Source of the DNA: Lyngbya aestuarii BL J
Lineage (GTDB): Bacteria; Cyanobacteriota; Cyanobacteriia; Cyanobacteriales; Microcoleaceae
Assembly (NCBI RefSeq): GCF_000478195.2
Contig: NZ_AUZM01000004.1
Span: 62,001 to 126,000 of the forward strand
Reading direction: 5' to 3'
DNA: 64,000 nucleotides
Below, piece by piece: positions 45,695-56,365 of this stretch. A model generated the notes under the pieces. It had not been told where the DNA came from and made no database searches. It was given only the letters and a program-made list of their open reading frames with translations. Every line of letters starts with the position of its first letter. Within the stretch, counting starts at the first letter, position 1. Both the position numbers and the translations under genes were made by a program.

Positions 45695-47020
45695 CTAACG
45701 ACTCAACGCTACACATTCGATTTGAACGAGGGCATTTTGGGGAAGTTGAGCGACTGCAACGCAAGCACAAATGGGAGCAGTTTCAGTATCGAAATAGTTG
45801 GCATAAATAGCGTTCATCCCTGCAAAATCACCCATATTTTTTAAGAATATTGTTGTTTTCACCACGTCCGCCCAAGTTGCTCCCGCTTCGGCTAATATTA
45901 TCTCTAAATTTGCCATAATTTGTTCGGTTTGTTTGCCGATATCGTCCTCGTGTAAAATGCTGTTCAGTCGCGGATCGATGCCAATTTGTGCCGCTACATA
46001 TATCATCCCGTTCACAATAACCGCTTGATTTCGAGAGTTAGGCGGTTCGGGGGCTTTGTCTGTATTAATAATTTTTCGAGTATGATAAATTGGTAGATTA
46101 TACATCACCTGAAGATCGTTAAAATTTAAGATTTCACCATCTGGCATAATTGCACGAGTAAAATCAGCATTTTCAATATTCCATCCGTAGGTTTTGGCGT
46201 TCAGTAAGTTTGCTTTATGAAAGTTTGCACCACTCAAATCAGCTTTCATTAAATTCGCTCCTTGTAAATTGGCTCGATCTAAAATCACTCCTTGCAAACA
46301 AGCATTTTTAAATTTTGTATTTTCTAATGTCGCCACTGTCAAATCACAGTTAACTAAATTTAAGCCTGATAAATCCATCCCATTTAAACTAACGGCTCTA
46401 AGTTTTGCAGAATTTAACTTGATGCCTTTAAATATTAGATTTTTTAAATTAGCTCGGCTCAAGTCTGCTTTTGTTAAATCAGCATCAGTTAAATTAGCAC
46501 CGGTTAAAATAGCGCCGCTTAAATCCGCTTCGATTAAATTTACTCCTGTTAAATTAGCACTACTTAAATTAATTTCACTCAGATATGCCTTCTTGAGATT
46601 AGCACCACTCAGATCAACGCTAACCAATTCAGCATTACTTAAATTAGCTTCTTCTAGGTAAGAACCAATCAACTTTGAGCTGCTTAATTTTGCTTGACTT
46701 AAATTAGCGTCCCTTAAATCAGCTTGATTTAAAATTGCAGAACTCATTGTTACTTGACTCAAATTTGCTCCTCTGAGAGAAGCATTTGTCAAGTTCATAG
46801 AATCAGCTACTATACTAGATAGATTCGCATTATTTAAGTCTGCTCCTTGTAGAATAGCCGAAGATAATTTTCCTTTAGATAAATTTGTTCCAACTAAATC
46901 AGCACCACTGAAGTCTACTTGAACTAAATTCTGTCCTTGAAGATCTAAGCCACTGAGTTGTTCACCTCTAAAGTTTCGTTCGCCTTGAGCATATTTCTCT
47001 AACAGTTCTTTAGCGTCCAT
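45695..47020 (-). CDS. Pentapeptide-repeat / RidA fusion protein, copy 2 (RidA site degenerate)
   Basis: A 441-residue paralogue of copy 1, with the same order: MDAKELLEKYAQGERNFRG, pentapeptide repeats to about 310, then a RidA domain. The RidA domain keeps the fold (VYVAAQIGIDP-like block, VVKTTIFLKNMGDFAGMN), but the site differs: ARACVEV is ICACVAV, so the catalytic arginine is Cys; VEIDC is VQIEC, so glutamate is Gln; and GPYNQA is NSRNQA, losing the tyrosine. Enamine hydrolysis should fail, which suggests a binding or structural role. GGAG precedes the ATG. It lies 299 bp upstream of copy 1 on the same strand. Confidence 0.9.
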   Translation of the reverse strand: MDAKELLEKYAQGERNFRGEQLSGLDLQGQNLVQVDFSGADLVGTNLSKGKLSSAILQGADLNNANLSSIVADSMNLTNASLRGANLSQVTMSSAILNQADLRDANLSQAKLSSSKLIGSYLEEANLSNAELVSVDLSGANLKKAYLSEINLSSANLTGVNLIEADLSGAILTGANLTDADLTKADLSRANLKNLIFKGIKLNSAKLRAVSLNGMDLSGLNLVNCDLTVATLENTKFKNACLQGVILDRANLQGANLMKADLSGANFHKANLLNAKTYGWNIENADFTRAIMPDGEILNFNDLQVMYNLPIYHTRKIINTDKAPEPPNSRNQAVIVNGMIYVAAQIGIDPRLNSILHEDDIGKQTEQIMANLEIILAEAGATWADVVKTTIFLKNMGDFAGMNAIYANYFDTETAPICACVAVAQLPQNALVQIECVALSR

Positions 47021-47388
47021 GTTATTTTCTCCAAATTATTCTAGAATTATAAACCCAGATGTTACACTTCAAACCTTAAAATTTTCACTGAATATTCAAC
47101 TTAAAATAACAGATTTATATCAACAAAGATTGTTAGATTTAGGTAAAATTGAGAAAATCTAATATTATCCGAGTGCAAGCCTTTCGTTTTCCCGATAATT
47201 TTTTAGACAAAAATTTCAGCGAGTCAGATGCTCACACACTCGACTTTGAGCAACAAAAATCCTGAGTACACTCAGCTTGTTTTTAAGATTAACTTAAGAA
47301 TTAAATGCGATCGCCATCTAAAAAAATATAGTTTCGTAACAAGTTATGATAGAACATTAAACTTGAACTCCTACAGGAAATCCTAAAT
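47021..47388. other. Divergent control region, RidA fusion copy 2 and LysRS
   Basis: 368 bp holding the promoters of two divergent genes and one HIP1 site (GCGATCGC) at 47308. I see no other feature. Confidence 0.5.
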
Positions 47389-48963
47389 ATGGCTCAAAAT
47401 GAAACCCGTAACGAAGCAGAAGTCCGTTCTCGAAAAGTAGACGACTTGCGATCGCTGGGAATAGACCCCTACCCCAGTCAATCCTTTGCGCGATCGCACA
47501 CCGCCCAAGCCATCAAAGATCTATTCTCCCAGCCCGAAAATGAACTCCAAGACGGCGTTGCAGACCCCAACGAAGCCCCCCTCAAAGTGTGTGGACGCAT
47601 CACCTTCAAGCGCGATAGTGGGAGTATTGGCTTCATTGGGTTAACCGATACGTCGGGAACCATTCAACTCAAAATCGAGAAAAAACTCGTCACGGGAGAA
47701 TCGGGTGGATTATCTTTTAATCAAATCAAAAAATTATTAGATACCGGAGATTTTATCAGCGCTGAAGGAATAGGTTGTCGCACAAACCGAGGCGAACTTT
47801 CTGTACAAGTTCAACGATTAGACGTGCTTTCAAAAGCAACTATTCCCTTTCCTGACTCCTATTATGGCGTCAATGATCCCGAAATTTGTCGGCGTCATCG
47901 AGAGTTAGGATTAGTCAGTAGTCCTGAATCTTTTGCTACGTTTAAACTTCGTAGTCGCATTATTAAAAGTATGCGAACCTATCTGTGGAATGCAGAATTT
48001 GATGAAATCGAAACTCCAGTTTTACAAGCGATTTACGGCGGTGCTGCGGCGCGTCCATTTATTACTCATCACAATGCTTTAGATATTGATTTGTATCTGC
48101 GAATTGCAACCGAATTGTTCTTAAAACGGGCAGTTTGTGGGGGATTTGAACGGGTGTTTGAAATTGGGCGAGTGTTTAGAAATGAAGGCATTGATAGCAC
48201 TCATAATCCTGAGTTTACATCCGTTGAAGCGTATCAAGCCTATGCTGATTATTTTGACTTGATGACGTTGGTAGAAGATTTAATCTGTGTTGTGACGAAA
48301 GATGTATTAGGTGATGTTAGCGAAGTAGACTATCTCGATGATAAAATTAGTCTAGAGCGGAAATATGACTACAGCGATATTTATCCCAGTTTTACCGGAA
48401 AGCATTGGAAAGTGCAAACAATGGTAGAAGCAGTGCGGGAAAAAACAGGCTTAGATTTTGACACGTTGGAGTTGGGAGAAGCGATAAAAGAAGCAGAAAA
48501 ATTGGGTTTAAAACCTTCAAAGTTACATACTCAAACGTTAGGCTATTTGTTGTATGCGGTGTTTGATCAAAAGGTAGAATCAACTTTGATGGAACCGACA
48601 TTTATTATTGATTTTCCCGTGGAAGTCAGTCCTTTAGCCAAGCGTCATCGTTCTAAACCCGGGTTTGTTGAACGGTTTGAATTATTTATTCACGGTACCG
48701 AATATTCTAACGGATTTTCGGAGTTAAATGATCCGGTTGATCAACGTAAACGGTTTGAAGAACAACTCGCCCAAAAAAATGCAGGGGATGAAGAAGCGCA
48801 TCCAATGGATGAAGATTTTATTCAGGCGTTATCGTTAGGAATGCCAACTTGTGGCGGGATGGGAATTGGTGTAGATCGAGTGATTATGTTGTTAACTAAT
48901 ACTCAAAGTATTCGAGATGTGATCATGTTCCCAACTATGCGTTCAACGTTGAAAGATTCTTGA
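47389..48963 (+). CDS. Lysyl-tRNA synthetase (class II), divergent form
   Basis: A 524-residue class IIb LysRS. It has the OB-fold anticodon domain (LKVCGRITFKRDSGSIGFIG), motif 1 (MRTYLWNAEFDEIETPVLQ, shown to 20), motif 2 (FEIGRVFRNEGIDSTHNPEFT) and motif 3 (GMGIGVDRVIMLL, then RDVIMFPTMR). LysRS-type pieces such as RIATELFLKRAVCGGFERV make it LysRS rather than AspRS or AsnRS. It differs from the usual cyanobacterial enzyme in the linker (DSYYGVNDPEICRRHRELGL), where the norm is a YRxRYVDL block. It may be a second LysRS; I therefore give no symbol. The palindrome at 48982 follows. Confidence 0.88.
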   Translation: MAQNETRNEAEVRSRKVDDLRSLGIDPYPSQSFARSHTAQAIKDLFSQPENELQDGVADPNEAPLKVCGRITFKRDSGSIGFIGLTDTSGTIQLKIEKKLVTGESGGLSFNQIKKLLDTGDFISAEGIGCRTNRGELSVQVQRLDVLSKATIPFPDSYYGVNDPEICRRHRELGLVSSPESFATFKLRSRIIKSMRTYLWNAEFDEIETPVLQAIYGGAAARPFITHHNALDIDLYLRIATELFLKRAVCGGFERVFEIGRVFRNEGIDSTHNPEFTSVEAYQAYADYFDLMTLVEDLICVVTKDVLGDVSEVDYLDDKISLERKYDYSDIYPSFTGKHWKVQTMVEAVREKTGLDFDTLELGEAIKEAEKLGLKPSKLHTQTLGYLLYAVFDQKVESTLMEPTFIIDFPVEVSPLAKRHRSKPGFVERFELFIHGTEYSNGFSELNDPVDQRKRFEEQLAQKNAGDEEAHPMDEDFIQALSLGMPTCGGMGIGVDRVIMLLTNTQSIRDVIMFPTMRSTLKDS

Positions 48964-48981
48964 TTTTTGAGTGAGTAAAGA

Positions 48982-49006
48982 GTAGGGTGGGTAATTCCCA
49001 TCTTAC
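48982..49006. repeat. Dispersed palindrome, second copy
   Basis: GTAGGGTGGGTAATTCCCATCTTAC closely matches the palindrome after aspS (7544-7568), with paired changes that keep part of the stem. It is 18 bp after the LysRS stop. Confidence 0.65.
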
Positions 49007-49007
49007 T

Positions 49008-49136
49008 TAGATTATTCACAACGTTCAGAATGACAATTAAACTTGTCATGTTGAGTCTAACGAAACATCTCAATTAGATTATTCACAACGTTCAGAATGA
49101 CAATTAAACTTGTCATGTTGAGTGCAACGAAACATC
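49008..49136. repeat. Tandem duplication, 67-bp unit
   Basis: A unit beginning TAGATTATTCACAACGTTCAG occurs at 49008-49074 and again, nearly unchanged, from 49075. Each contains TGACA-ATTAAAC-TTGTCA, a hairpin, and ends near AACGAAACATCT. Confidence 0.85.
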
Positions 49137-49219
49137 TTGTCTAAAGTTAGACATTTACCGAAAATTTACATAGATACATCAAAAGTTTTACATAATCCTC
49201 TGTAATTTCACGGAGATAG

Positions 49220-50326
49220 ATGTTAAATTATCTAACATCAAGATTGTTTGAAATAATCAGAGTGTCATCTATGTCTCGCATCTACTCTTATAACATCGCC
49301 TTAACCACTTCTTTATTAAGTGTGTTAACTGTAGGAACTGTTTCGGTTCAAGCCGCTAGCCTGGATTCTCGTTTTAATCAAATCTTTGTTTTTAGTGATA
49401 GTCTTTCAGATCCGGGTAATATTTTTGAAGCTACAAATGGAGCGGTTCCAGAAAATCCTTTATCCTTCGGTGGACGCTTTTCTAATGGGCCAGTTTGGAC
49501 AGAATATTTGAGTCCAAAATTTGGCTTAAATCCCACTCCTTTTACGAGTCCGGTTCAGTCTTCAGATGGAACAAATTATTCCTTTGGAGGGGCGACATCG
49601 GGTGATCTGAATATCATTAATATTCTCCGCCCTGATATTCCGATAGAGTTTCCGGGATTAACTCAAGAACTCAATTATTTTATTGAACCATTATTAGCAC
49701 AAAATCAATCGGCAAATCCCGATGCGCTTTATGTAGTTTGGGCGGGTGCAAATGATTATATATTTGGTGGCGTGAGTGATCCGACAATACCTGTTAATAA
49801 TATATCAAAGGCTGTTCACTCGCTGTATGATGTTGGCGCTCGGAACTTATTACTGTTAAATTTACCGAGTTTAGGGAATACTCCGTTAGCTTTAAATAGT
49901 GATTTCCAGGAACCTTTAAATCAATTAACTGCGGCTCATAATTTTTTATTAAATTCAGCAGTAGAAGGCTTAAATCAATCCTTAACAGGCGTTAATATTG
50001 GTTTAGTTGATGTTAATGCTACGGTTAACAGCATTTTGCAAAATCCTGGTGAGTTTGGATTAACTAATGGTACGGATAGTTGGTCAAATGCAGTCGCGGC
50101 TTGTCTAGAAGTGGGTTGTGAAGAATTTCCCAATCCTGATGAATATCTCTTTTGGGATTTAATTCATCCAACAACAGCAACTCACGAAATTATTGCTGAC
50201 ATGGCTTACTCCACTGTACAGTCACAATTTCCAAAAGTTCCAGAACCCACGTCAATACTGGCGTTGAGTGCATTAGGTTTAGGATTTTTGTTCAATCAAG
50301 TTTCATCTCATCGCCGCAAAAACTAA
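49220..50326 (+). CDS. GDSL/SGNH esterase with PEP-CTERM sorting signal
   Basis: A 368-residue exported hydrolase of the GDSL family (lecithinase/thermolabile-hemolysin branch). Block I is FVFSDSLSDPGN (nucleophile Ser), then GGRFSNGPVW, WAGANDYIFG (Gly/Asn oxyanion residues) and DLIHPTTATHE with the Asp-His pair, so the site is complete. A signal segment lies near residues 18-46. The C-terminus has VPEPTSILALSALGLGFLF and a basic tail: a PEP-CTERM signal, which is cut by exosortase. Start 49220 has GGAGA four bases before it; ATG 49271 (MSRIYSYN) is a credible alternative that gives a cleaner signal peptide. Confidence 0.88.
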   Translation: MLNYLTSRLFEIIRVSSMSRIYSYNIALTTSLLSVLTVGTVSVQAASLDSRFNQIFVFSDSLSDPGNIFEATNGAVPENPLSFGGRFSNGPVWTEYLSPKFGLNPTPFTSPVQSSDGTNYSFGGATSGDLNIINILRPDIPIEFPGLTQELNYFIEPLLAQNQSANPDALYVVWAGANDYIFGGVSDPTIPVNNISKAVHSLYDVGARNLLLLNLPSLGNTPLALNSDFQEPLNQLTAAHNFLLNSAVEGLNQSLTGVNIGLVDVNATVNSILQNPGEFGLTNGTDSWSNAVAACLEVGCEEFPNPDEYLFWDLIHPTTATHEIIADMAYSTVQSQFPKVPEPTSILALSALGLGFLFNQVSSHRRKN

Positions 50327-50783
50327 ATTCTGATTGGCGAATCTTAAGAGGAGTGTTGAAAGAATTGGTTAAGAGCAGGTAAATAACTTCAAGGTGCGTT
50401 AGGTTAACGCACCCCTAGAAATTTAAAATTCCAAGTGAATAAAAGGAGAGAGCGAATCCAGAATTTACGACAAAATCGAGGGTTTTTCATGCTAGAGGGA
50501 AATGCGTGAGAAGCGGAACTCTATTAGTCGATTAAACCCTTATTTACCCTCATTCTTCCTTTCAGATAGAAAAGATGAAATCTGTAAATAAATTCCTGAT
50601 TAGAATGAAAACACGACCTTAATATAGGCTATTGAATTCAATCGACTTTTTTCAGTTGATAGCAGTCAACATTTTAAAGCGTAACCCATCAAACTTGACC
50701 AAACAGATAAACGACTTAATCATAGGGGATGAGTGAGTCGAGTGTGCTTTCAGGGTATGATTTTGAACATCCCTTTAGACTTC
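50327..50783. other. Intergenic stretch with a 9-bp-stem palindrome
   Basis: 457 bp after the GDSL gene. The only clear feature is the palindrome at 50393-50413; I see no gene. Confidence 0.5.
50393..50413. repeat. Palindrome GGTGCGTTA / TAACGCACC
   Basis: A perfect 9-bp stem around GGT. This GGTGCGTTA...TAACGCACC unit is a known type of dispersed hairpin in cyanobacterial spacers; the GTGCATCAGA/TCTGATGCAC pair at 61462-61516 is a related type. Confidence 0.7.
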
Positions 50784-51224
50784 TTATAAAGAAGAATTTT
50801 CTTCCTCCGCAGATACTTCTTCGGAATTCGGTGCAGGAGGAACATGATCCATATGACGAATCAATTCCACGAGAGCATTTGCTAATCGGGCGGCTACAAC
50901 TGTACCTTCAAACTCAAATTCAGGATCTCTAAGTGCTTCGATTAACATTTGTTTTCCGGTTTCTGTCATTGAAACCATCGGCACCTGATTTTCCTTTTCT
51001 ATTTGGATTGCTCCAGCAGTTTTGAGTTCATCATAAAGCCCCTGATAAATACCCACTTTTTTACCTTGGCGTTTTTGCTTAACCTTACTGGTGAGTTCGC
51101 TTTTCTTAACCTTGGCTTGAATTCCTCCTAGCGCCCACAATGTTAAAAGCAAGCGAGTTCTTGCCTTGGCATCCGCTTCACCTGTTACCGAATTTGCTGT
51201 CTCGTTATAAGTCATTGTTGACAT
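50784..51224 (-). CDS. Hypothetical protein, 146 aa, winged-helix-like
   Basis: A soluble 146-residue protein. From MSTMTYNETAN it has helices and a basic stretch (KVKKSELTSKVKQKRQGKKVG), then IYQGLYDELKTAGAIQI and MVSMTETGKQMLIEAL, the pattern of a winged-helix domain that could bind DNA. The C-terminal tail is acidic (SEEVSAEEENSSL). I chose ATG 51224; a longer frame reaches 51500, but the added residues look non-coding and overlap the divergent peptidase gene. Function unknown. Confidence 0.6.
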   Translation of the reverse strand: MSTMTYNETANSVTGEADAKARTRLLLTLWALGGIQAKVKKSELTSKVKQKRQGKKVGIYQGLYDELKTAGAIQIEKENQVPMVSMTETGKQMLIEALRDPEFEFEGTVVAARLANALVELIRHMDHVPPAPNSEEVSAEEENSSL

Positions 51225-51473
51225 ATCAATCACTTCGGAACACGAAAATACCATCAGATTGTACACCAAGATATAAACAGTCAAGTTGCTGGATTGGGGG
51301 TGGCTTAGGAGACTAGGGTTAAAGAGATTACAAACTCTAGAAAAAGTGATGAATCCGTCAACTATTAAGACTTGATCCGTGATTAAGTTGATTTGATTAA
51401 AGCTTGTCAGAATTAGCGACAACGAATGGCACACTAGAAATGATATAGTGTGTATCCGACAAACACCGCAATC

Positions 51474-53000
51474 ATGCCACTGCCGAACCAGGAACCTCAA
51501 TTAATCAAACTTAAACACCGTTTGAGTGAGATTAACGATATTGAATCGGTGGTTTCCCTACTACATTGGGATCAAGCCACCTATATGCCCGCTGGGGGGG
51601 CAACAGCAAGAGGACGTCAAATTGCCACCCTCAAACAGATTGCTCACCAAAAGTTTACAGATCCAGCTCTCGGTCAACTGCTAGAAGATTTACATCCCTT
51701 TGAGGCTTCTCTTTCCTACGATTCCCTAGCAGCAAGTTTGATTCGCGTTACTCGCCGAGATTATCAACGGGCAATTCGAGTTCCGGCTGAATTCATGGCA
51801 AGGCTATCTCAGCATCAAGCAGCCTCTTATAGCGCCTGGTCGAAGGCTCGCCCGGAGAATGATTTTGCCAAAGTCCAACCCTATTTAGAGAAAACCTTAG
51901 ATCTGTCTCTCGAACTGGCAAGTTTTTTTAACAATAGTCAACATATCGCTGATCCGTTAATTGAGCAAAATGACTACGGTATGAGTGTTGCCATGATCAA
52001 ACCCATTTTTCAGCAGTTGCGACAACAGCTTATTCCCCTCATCAAAGCGATCGCGGACTCCCCCCCGATTAATAATTCCTGTCTGCATCAGTTCTTTGCC
52101 GAACAAGAGCAACTCAGCTTTATCAAAGGCGTCATTTTTCGGTTGGGTTATGACTTTAACCGAGGACGTCAAGACAAAACCTTACATCCCTTTGCCACCA
52201 AGTTTTCGATTGGTGATGTCCGAATGACCACCCGAGTTTATGAACATCACCTCGATCAAGCTTTATTTAGTAGCATCCATGAAATGGGTCATGCTTTGTA
52301 TGAACAAGGTCTTGCACCCGAGTTTGAAGCAACACCACTGGCGAGAGGAACTTCTTTTAGTGTCCATGAAAGTCAGTCACGGTTATGGGAAAATCTCATC
52401 GGTCGGAGTCGAGGGTTTTGGGAGTGGTTTTATCCGCAACTCCAAGGAACATTTATTCGTCAGTTAGGACAAACTTCAGCAGAGCAATTTTATCGGGCGA
52501 TCAATACCGTCCAACCCTCCTTAATTCGCACAGATGCCGATGAAGTCACCTACAACTTACACGCCATGATTCGCTTCGATCTGGAGTTGGCAATGTTAGA
52601 AGGCACTTTAGCCGTGGGTGATCTACGGGATGCCTGGAACGAACGATATCAGAAGGATTTGGGTCTGATTCCCTCAAATGATACCAACGGCGTTTTACAA
52701 GATGTTCACTGGTTTGTCGGGTTAATTGGGGGAATGTTTCATGGGTATACGTTAGGAAACTTAATGAGCGCTCAATTTTATGAAGCCTTAATTGACAGCG
52801 ACCCAGAAATTCCCGTGCAGATCGAACGGGGAAACTTTCGCCACTTGCATCACTGGCTGAGATCTGAGATTTATCAACATGGCCGAAAGTATACGTCTGA
52901 CGAACTTCTTGAACGAGTTACAGGTCAGGGGTTGAGTCTTGAGCCATTTATGAATTATATTCGGAACAAATACGGATATCTTTACAACATTAAATTATAG
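51474..53000 (+). CDS. M32 carboxypeptidase Taq family metallopeptidase
   Basis: A 508-residue cytoplasmic zinc carboxypeptidase. The HExxH motif is HEMGH at 269-273, and HESQSRLWENLIGRS (shown to 15) carries the family's conserved glutamate ligand. IRTDADEVTYNLHAMIRF is the other M32 block. It removes C-terminal residues from peptides, with broad specificity. I chose ATG 51474 (MPLPNQEPQ); a GTG 24 bp upstream is possible. No signal peptide. Confidence 0.93.
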   Translation: MPLPNQEPQLIKLKHRLSEINDIESVVSLLHWDQATYMPAGGATARGRQIATLKQIAHQKFTDPALGQLLEDLHPFEASLSYDSLAASLIRVTRRDYQRAIRVPAEFMARLSQHQAASYSAWSKARPENDFAKVQPYLEKTLDLSLELASFFNNSQHIADPLIEQNDYGMSVAMIKPIFQQLRQQLIPLIKAIADSPPINNSCLHQFFAEQEQLSFIKGVIFRLGYDFNRGRQDKTLHPFATKFSIGDVRMTTRVYEHHLDQALFSSIHEMGHALYEQGLAPEFEATPLARGTSFSVHESQSRLWENLIGRSRGFWEWFYPQLQGTFIRQLGQTSAEQFYRAINTVQPSLIRTDADEVTYNLHAMIRFDLELAMLEGTLAVGDLRDAWNERYQKDLGLIPSNDTNGVLQDVHWFVGLIGGMFHGYTLGNLMSAQFYEALIDSDPEIPVQIERGNFRHLHHWLRSEIYQHGRKYTSDELLERVTGQGLSLEPFMNYIRNKYGYLYNIKL

Positions 53001-53179
53001 ATTTTAACGTTTTGTAATTAAGAGTCCTTTCCGGTACACCCCAACCATGATTTTGCAATTAGACTTAAAGAGATCTTCTATCTTTTACCGGATTTTTTGA
53101 TCGGAGGTAGATGATAAAATTCAGATAATGTGTATCGGCTCTGTACATCAACTGCCAATAAAGTTCAGGATAACTTCTC

Positions 53180-53872
53180 ATGTTTATCAGAAATGCTATC
53201 TTAGCCAGCTCACTGATTGTAGCTGTTTTGGGGTTTAATTCCACTGCTCGGGCAACGTCCGGCACAAACCCCGATCTCCCCAGGAAAGATTTCAGTTTTA
53301 GTGAAGAACTGCAAATCCCGGTCAGACGCTCTCCTGAGTTTGTTCCCGCAGAACCCCGTCAAGACCGACTGTTTTCTGAGCCTTTTTATGAAGGTTCGCC
53401 TCAACCGATCCGACGTTATACCCTTGAGCCGGGAACACGAGGCACACAGGTAACAGGCTTACAACAGCGTCTACAAGTTCATGGTTTTGATCCCGGTCGT
53501 GCTGATAGTGTCTTCGGTTCCCGTACAGAACAGGCCGTCAGAGCCTTCCAACAAGCCCGAGGACTAGAAGTTAACGGGATTGTAGATCGGGGAACCTGGA
53601 AGTTATTAGAAACTGATCCTCAGCCCGTAGCAACTGCTCCTCAGCCCGTAGCGGTCGCACAAGAAGTATTAACAAAAGGAACTAAGGGATCTTTAGTCAG
53701 AACCCTGCAAACCCGTTTAGAGATCAAAGGTTTCGATCCAGGCCCCGTTGATGGTGTATTTGGAAGTCGCACCCAAGCGGCTGTAATCGCCTATCAAGAG
53801 ACTAAAGGTTTAGAAGTCAATGGAGTTGTAGATGATCAAACTTGGACCACCTTGAGTCAGGAGTGGCGTTAA
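53180..53872 (+). CDS. Exported protein with two peptidoglycan-binding (PG_binding_1) domains
   Basis: A 230-residue protein. The signal peptide (MFIRNAILASSLIVAVLGF) ends near ARATS. Two PG_binding_1 repeats follow: GTRGTQVTGLQQRLQVHGFD with SVFGSRTEQAVRAFQQARG, and a second with SLVRTLQTRLEIKGFDPG and GVFGSRTQAAV. They are joined by a Pro/Ala linker. There is no catalytic domain, so it likely binds peptidoglycan in the periplasm, as a scaffold or a partner of hydrolases. Confidence 0.9.
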   Translation: MFIRNAILASSLIVAVLGFNSTARATSGTNPDLPRKDFSFSEELQIPVRRSPEFVPAEPRQDRLFSEPFYEGSPQPIRRYTLEPGTRGTQVTGLQQRLQVHGFDPGRADSVFGSRTEQAVRAFQQARGLEVNGIVDRGTWKLLETDPQPVATAPQPVAVAQEVLTKGTKGSLVRTLQTRLEIKGFDPGPVDGVFGSRTQAAVIAYQETKGLEVNGVVDDQTWTTLSQEWR

Positions 53873-54038
53873 TCGGTTCAGTCCGGAAAATTGCCTCTCA
53901 TATTATCTCCTAGAATCAGTTGGAAATTCTCTCAGGCTTTGACTTGTAGGCGGAACGGAGCATTGGAACAAAGCGTCATCAATGCTCAATTTATCATGTG
54001 TTAAGTGCTGAAGTGGGGTATAGATTCTGAGGTCAATT

Positions 54039-54060
54039 AGGGCGGTATACTTGCCGCCCT
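54039..54060. terminator. Hairpin between converging genes (bidirectional terminator candidate)
   Basis: AGGGCGG (54039-54045) and CCGCCCT (54054-54060) pair around TATACTTG, between the peptidoglycan-binding gene and exoD, which face each other. There is no T run, so termination is less sure. Confidence 0.45.
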
Positions 54061-54071
54061 CCCCAATCAAA

Positions 54072-54689
54072 TTAAAAAGACTGACGAAGATAGTTAATCC
54101 CGGTTTTGACCGCTTCATAACCATAAACCAGGATCAGTGTAGAAAGGGTAAGTCCGATCGCACAAACCACCAATCCCCCTAAACTAATCGCCCCATCATC
54201 ATCGAGTAGACCAAACCCGGTAATAAAAATCCCAATCGCAGGTAGAGTATTGGTTCCAGGAATCGGAATCATCATGGAGATAGACATCAACGCGATCGCT
54301 AATCCGATCAGAATCCGACCCGGAAAGCTAGTGCAAATAAAGCTTAAGCGGGGACGAGAAACCAATTCAATTTTTTGTAACCAGGGAATTCCCCCTTTCA
54401 AAAAACCCTGCACGGTTTTGAGATCGATGGGACGATTGAGCCATCCTTGAGGAAACCAAGGTTGCTTCGCCCCAACAATCAACTGAACCGCTAAGACTAA
54501 GAGCAAAATCCCAAACGGTACCGAATAACCTGGCGCAGGAACAGGTAAAGCCGAAGGTAAAGCCAACAAGACAAACAAAAACCCAAAGACCCGTTCGCCG
54601 CCAATATCGAGAATATCAGCAAGGGTCACTTGGGGATTACGTTCTTCATTAAAGAAGTAACGCTGGAGTTCAACAGAGAGTTTAGACAC
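54072..54689 (-). CDS. ExoD family exopolysaccharide-related membrane protein
   Basis: A 205-residue membrane protein of the ExoD family. Signature pieces are VTLADILDIGGERVFGFLFV, LPVPAPGYSVPFG and MMIPIPGTNTLPAIGIF, with four to five hydrophobic segments. ExoD was found in rhizobia as needed for exopolysaccharide and alkaline survival; its molecular role is unknown, and the family also occurs widely in cyanobacteria. The ATG at 54689 fits. Confidence 0.88.
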   Translation of the reverse strand: MSKLSVELQRYFFNEERNPQVTLADILDIGGERVFGFLFVLLALPSALPVPAPGYSVPFGILLLVLAVQLIVGAKQPWFPQGWLNRPIDLKTVQGFLKGGIPWLQKIELVSRPRLSFICTSFPGRILIGLAIALMSISMMIPIPGTNTLPAIGIFITGFGLLDDDGAISLGGLVVCAIGLTLSTLILVYGYEAVKTGINYLRQSF

Positions 54690-54800
54690 GGGTAGTGGGA
54701 AAGGGAAGGTAAAAATTCAGAGAAAATACGCAACCCAGATGGCAATTTTCGAGGAAACAGGGACAAGGAAACGGGAAACAGTTTTTTCTATAACCCGTCG

Positions 54801-54823
54801 CCTGTCACCTGTCACCTGTCACC
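54801..54823. repeat. Three tandem CCTGTCA heptamers
   Basis: CCTGTCA repeats three times, and similar CTGTCACC units occur near 21360. This is a short tandem repeat of filamentous cyanobacteria, in the gap between ahcY and exoD. Confidence 0.85.
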
Positions 54824-54845
54824 GATGACTGGTCACTAAATTCAA

Positions 54846-56180
<1,335 letters not shown>

Positions 56181-56334
56181 TCACAGCATTAGAGCGCACA
56201 TCCCCGACCTCAGAGGGGGGATTAACTTTTTGTTACCGCAGTTTAAATTTTGCAGTCCATAATACAGACTAACCTGATGTGGTCAGATTGGCTAGAGGGA
56301 TCTCGCTTGGCAAACGAGTCTTCAAGAGAGACAA

Positions 56335-56340
56335 TATAAT
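56335..56340 (+). promoter_or_regulatory. -10 element of the thf1 promoter
   Basis: A perfect TATAAT 25 bp before the GTG start. A clear -35 at the usual spacing is not seen, only TTGGCA 20 bp or more upstream. Confidence 0.4.
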
Positions 56341-56365
56341 CTTAAGTCCCTCTTAAGAATGGCTT

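Noticed and set aside
46269-46661. Plus-strand 130-codon frame
   Set aside because: Antisense shadow of the second pentapeptide gene, with the same repeat bias.
51225-51500. Extended N-terminus of the 146-residue unknown protein
   Set aside because: Overlaps the start of the M32 gene and has no conserved character; ATG 51224 is preferred.
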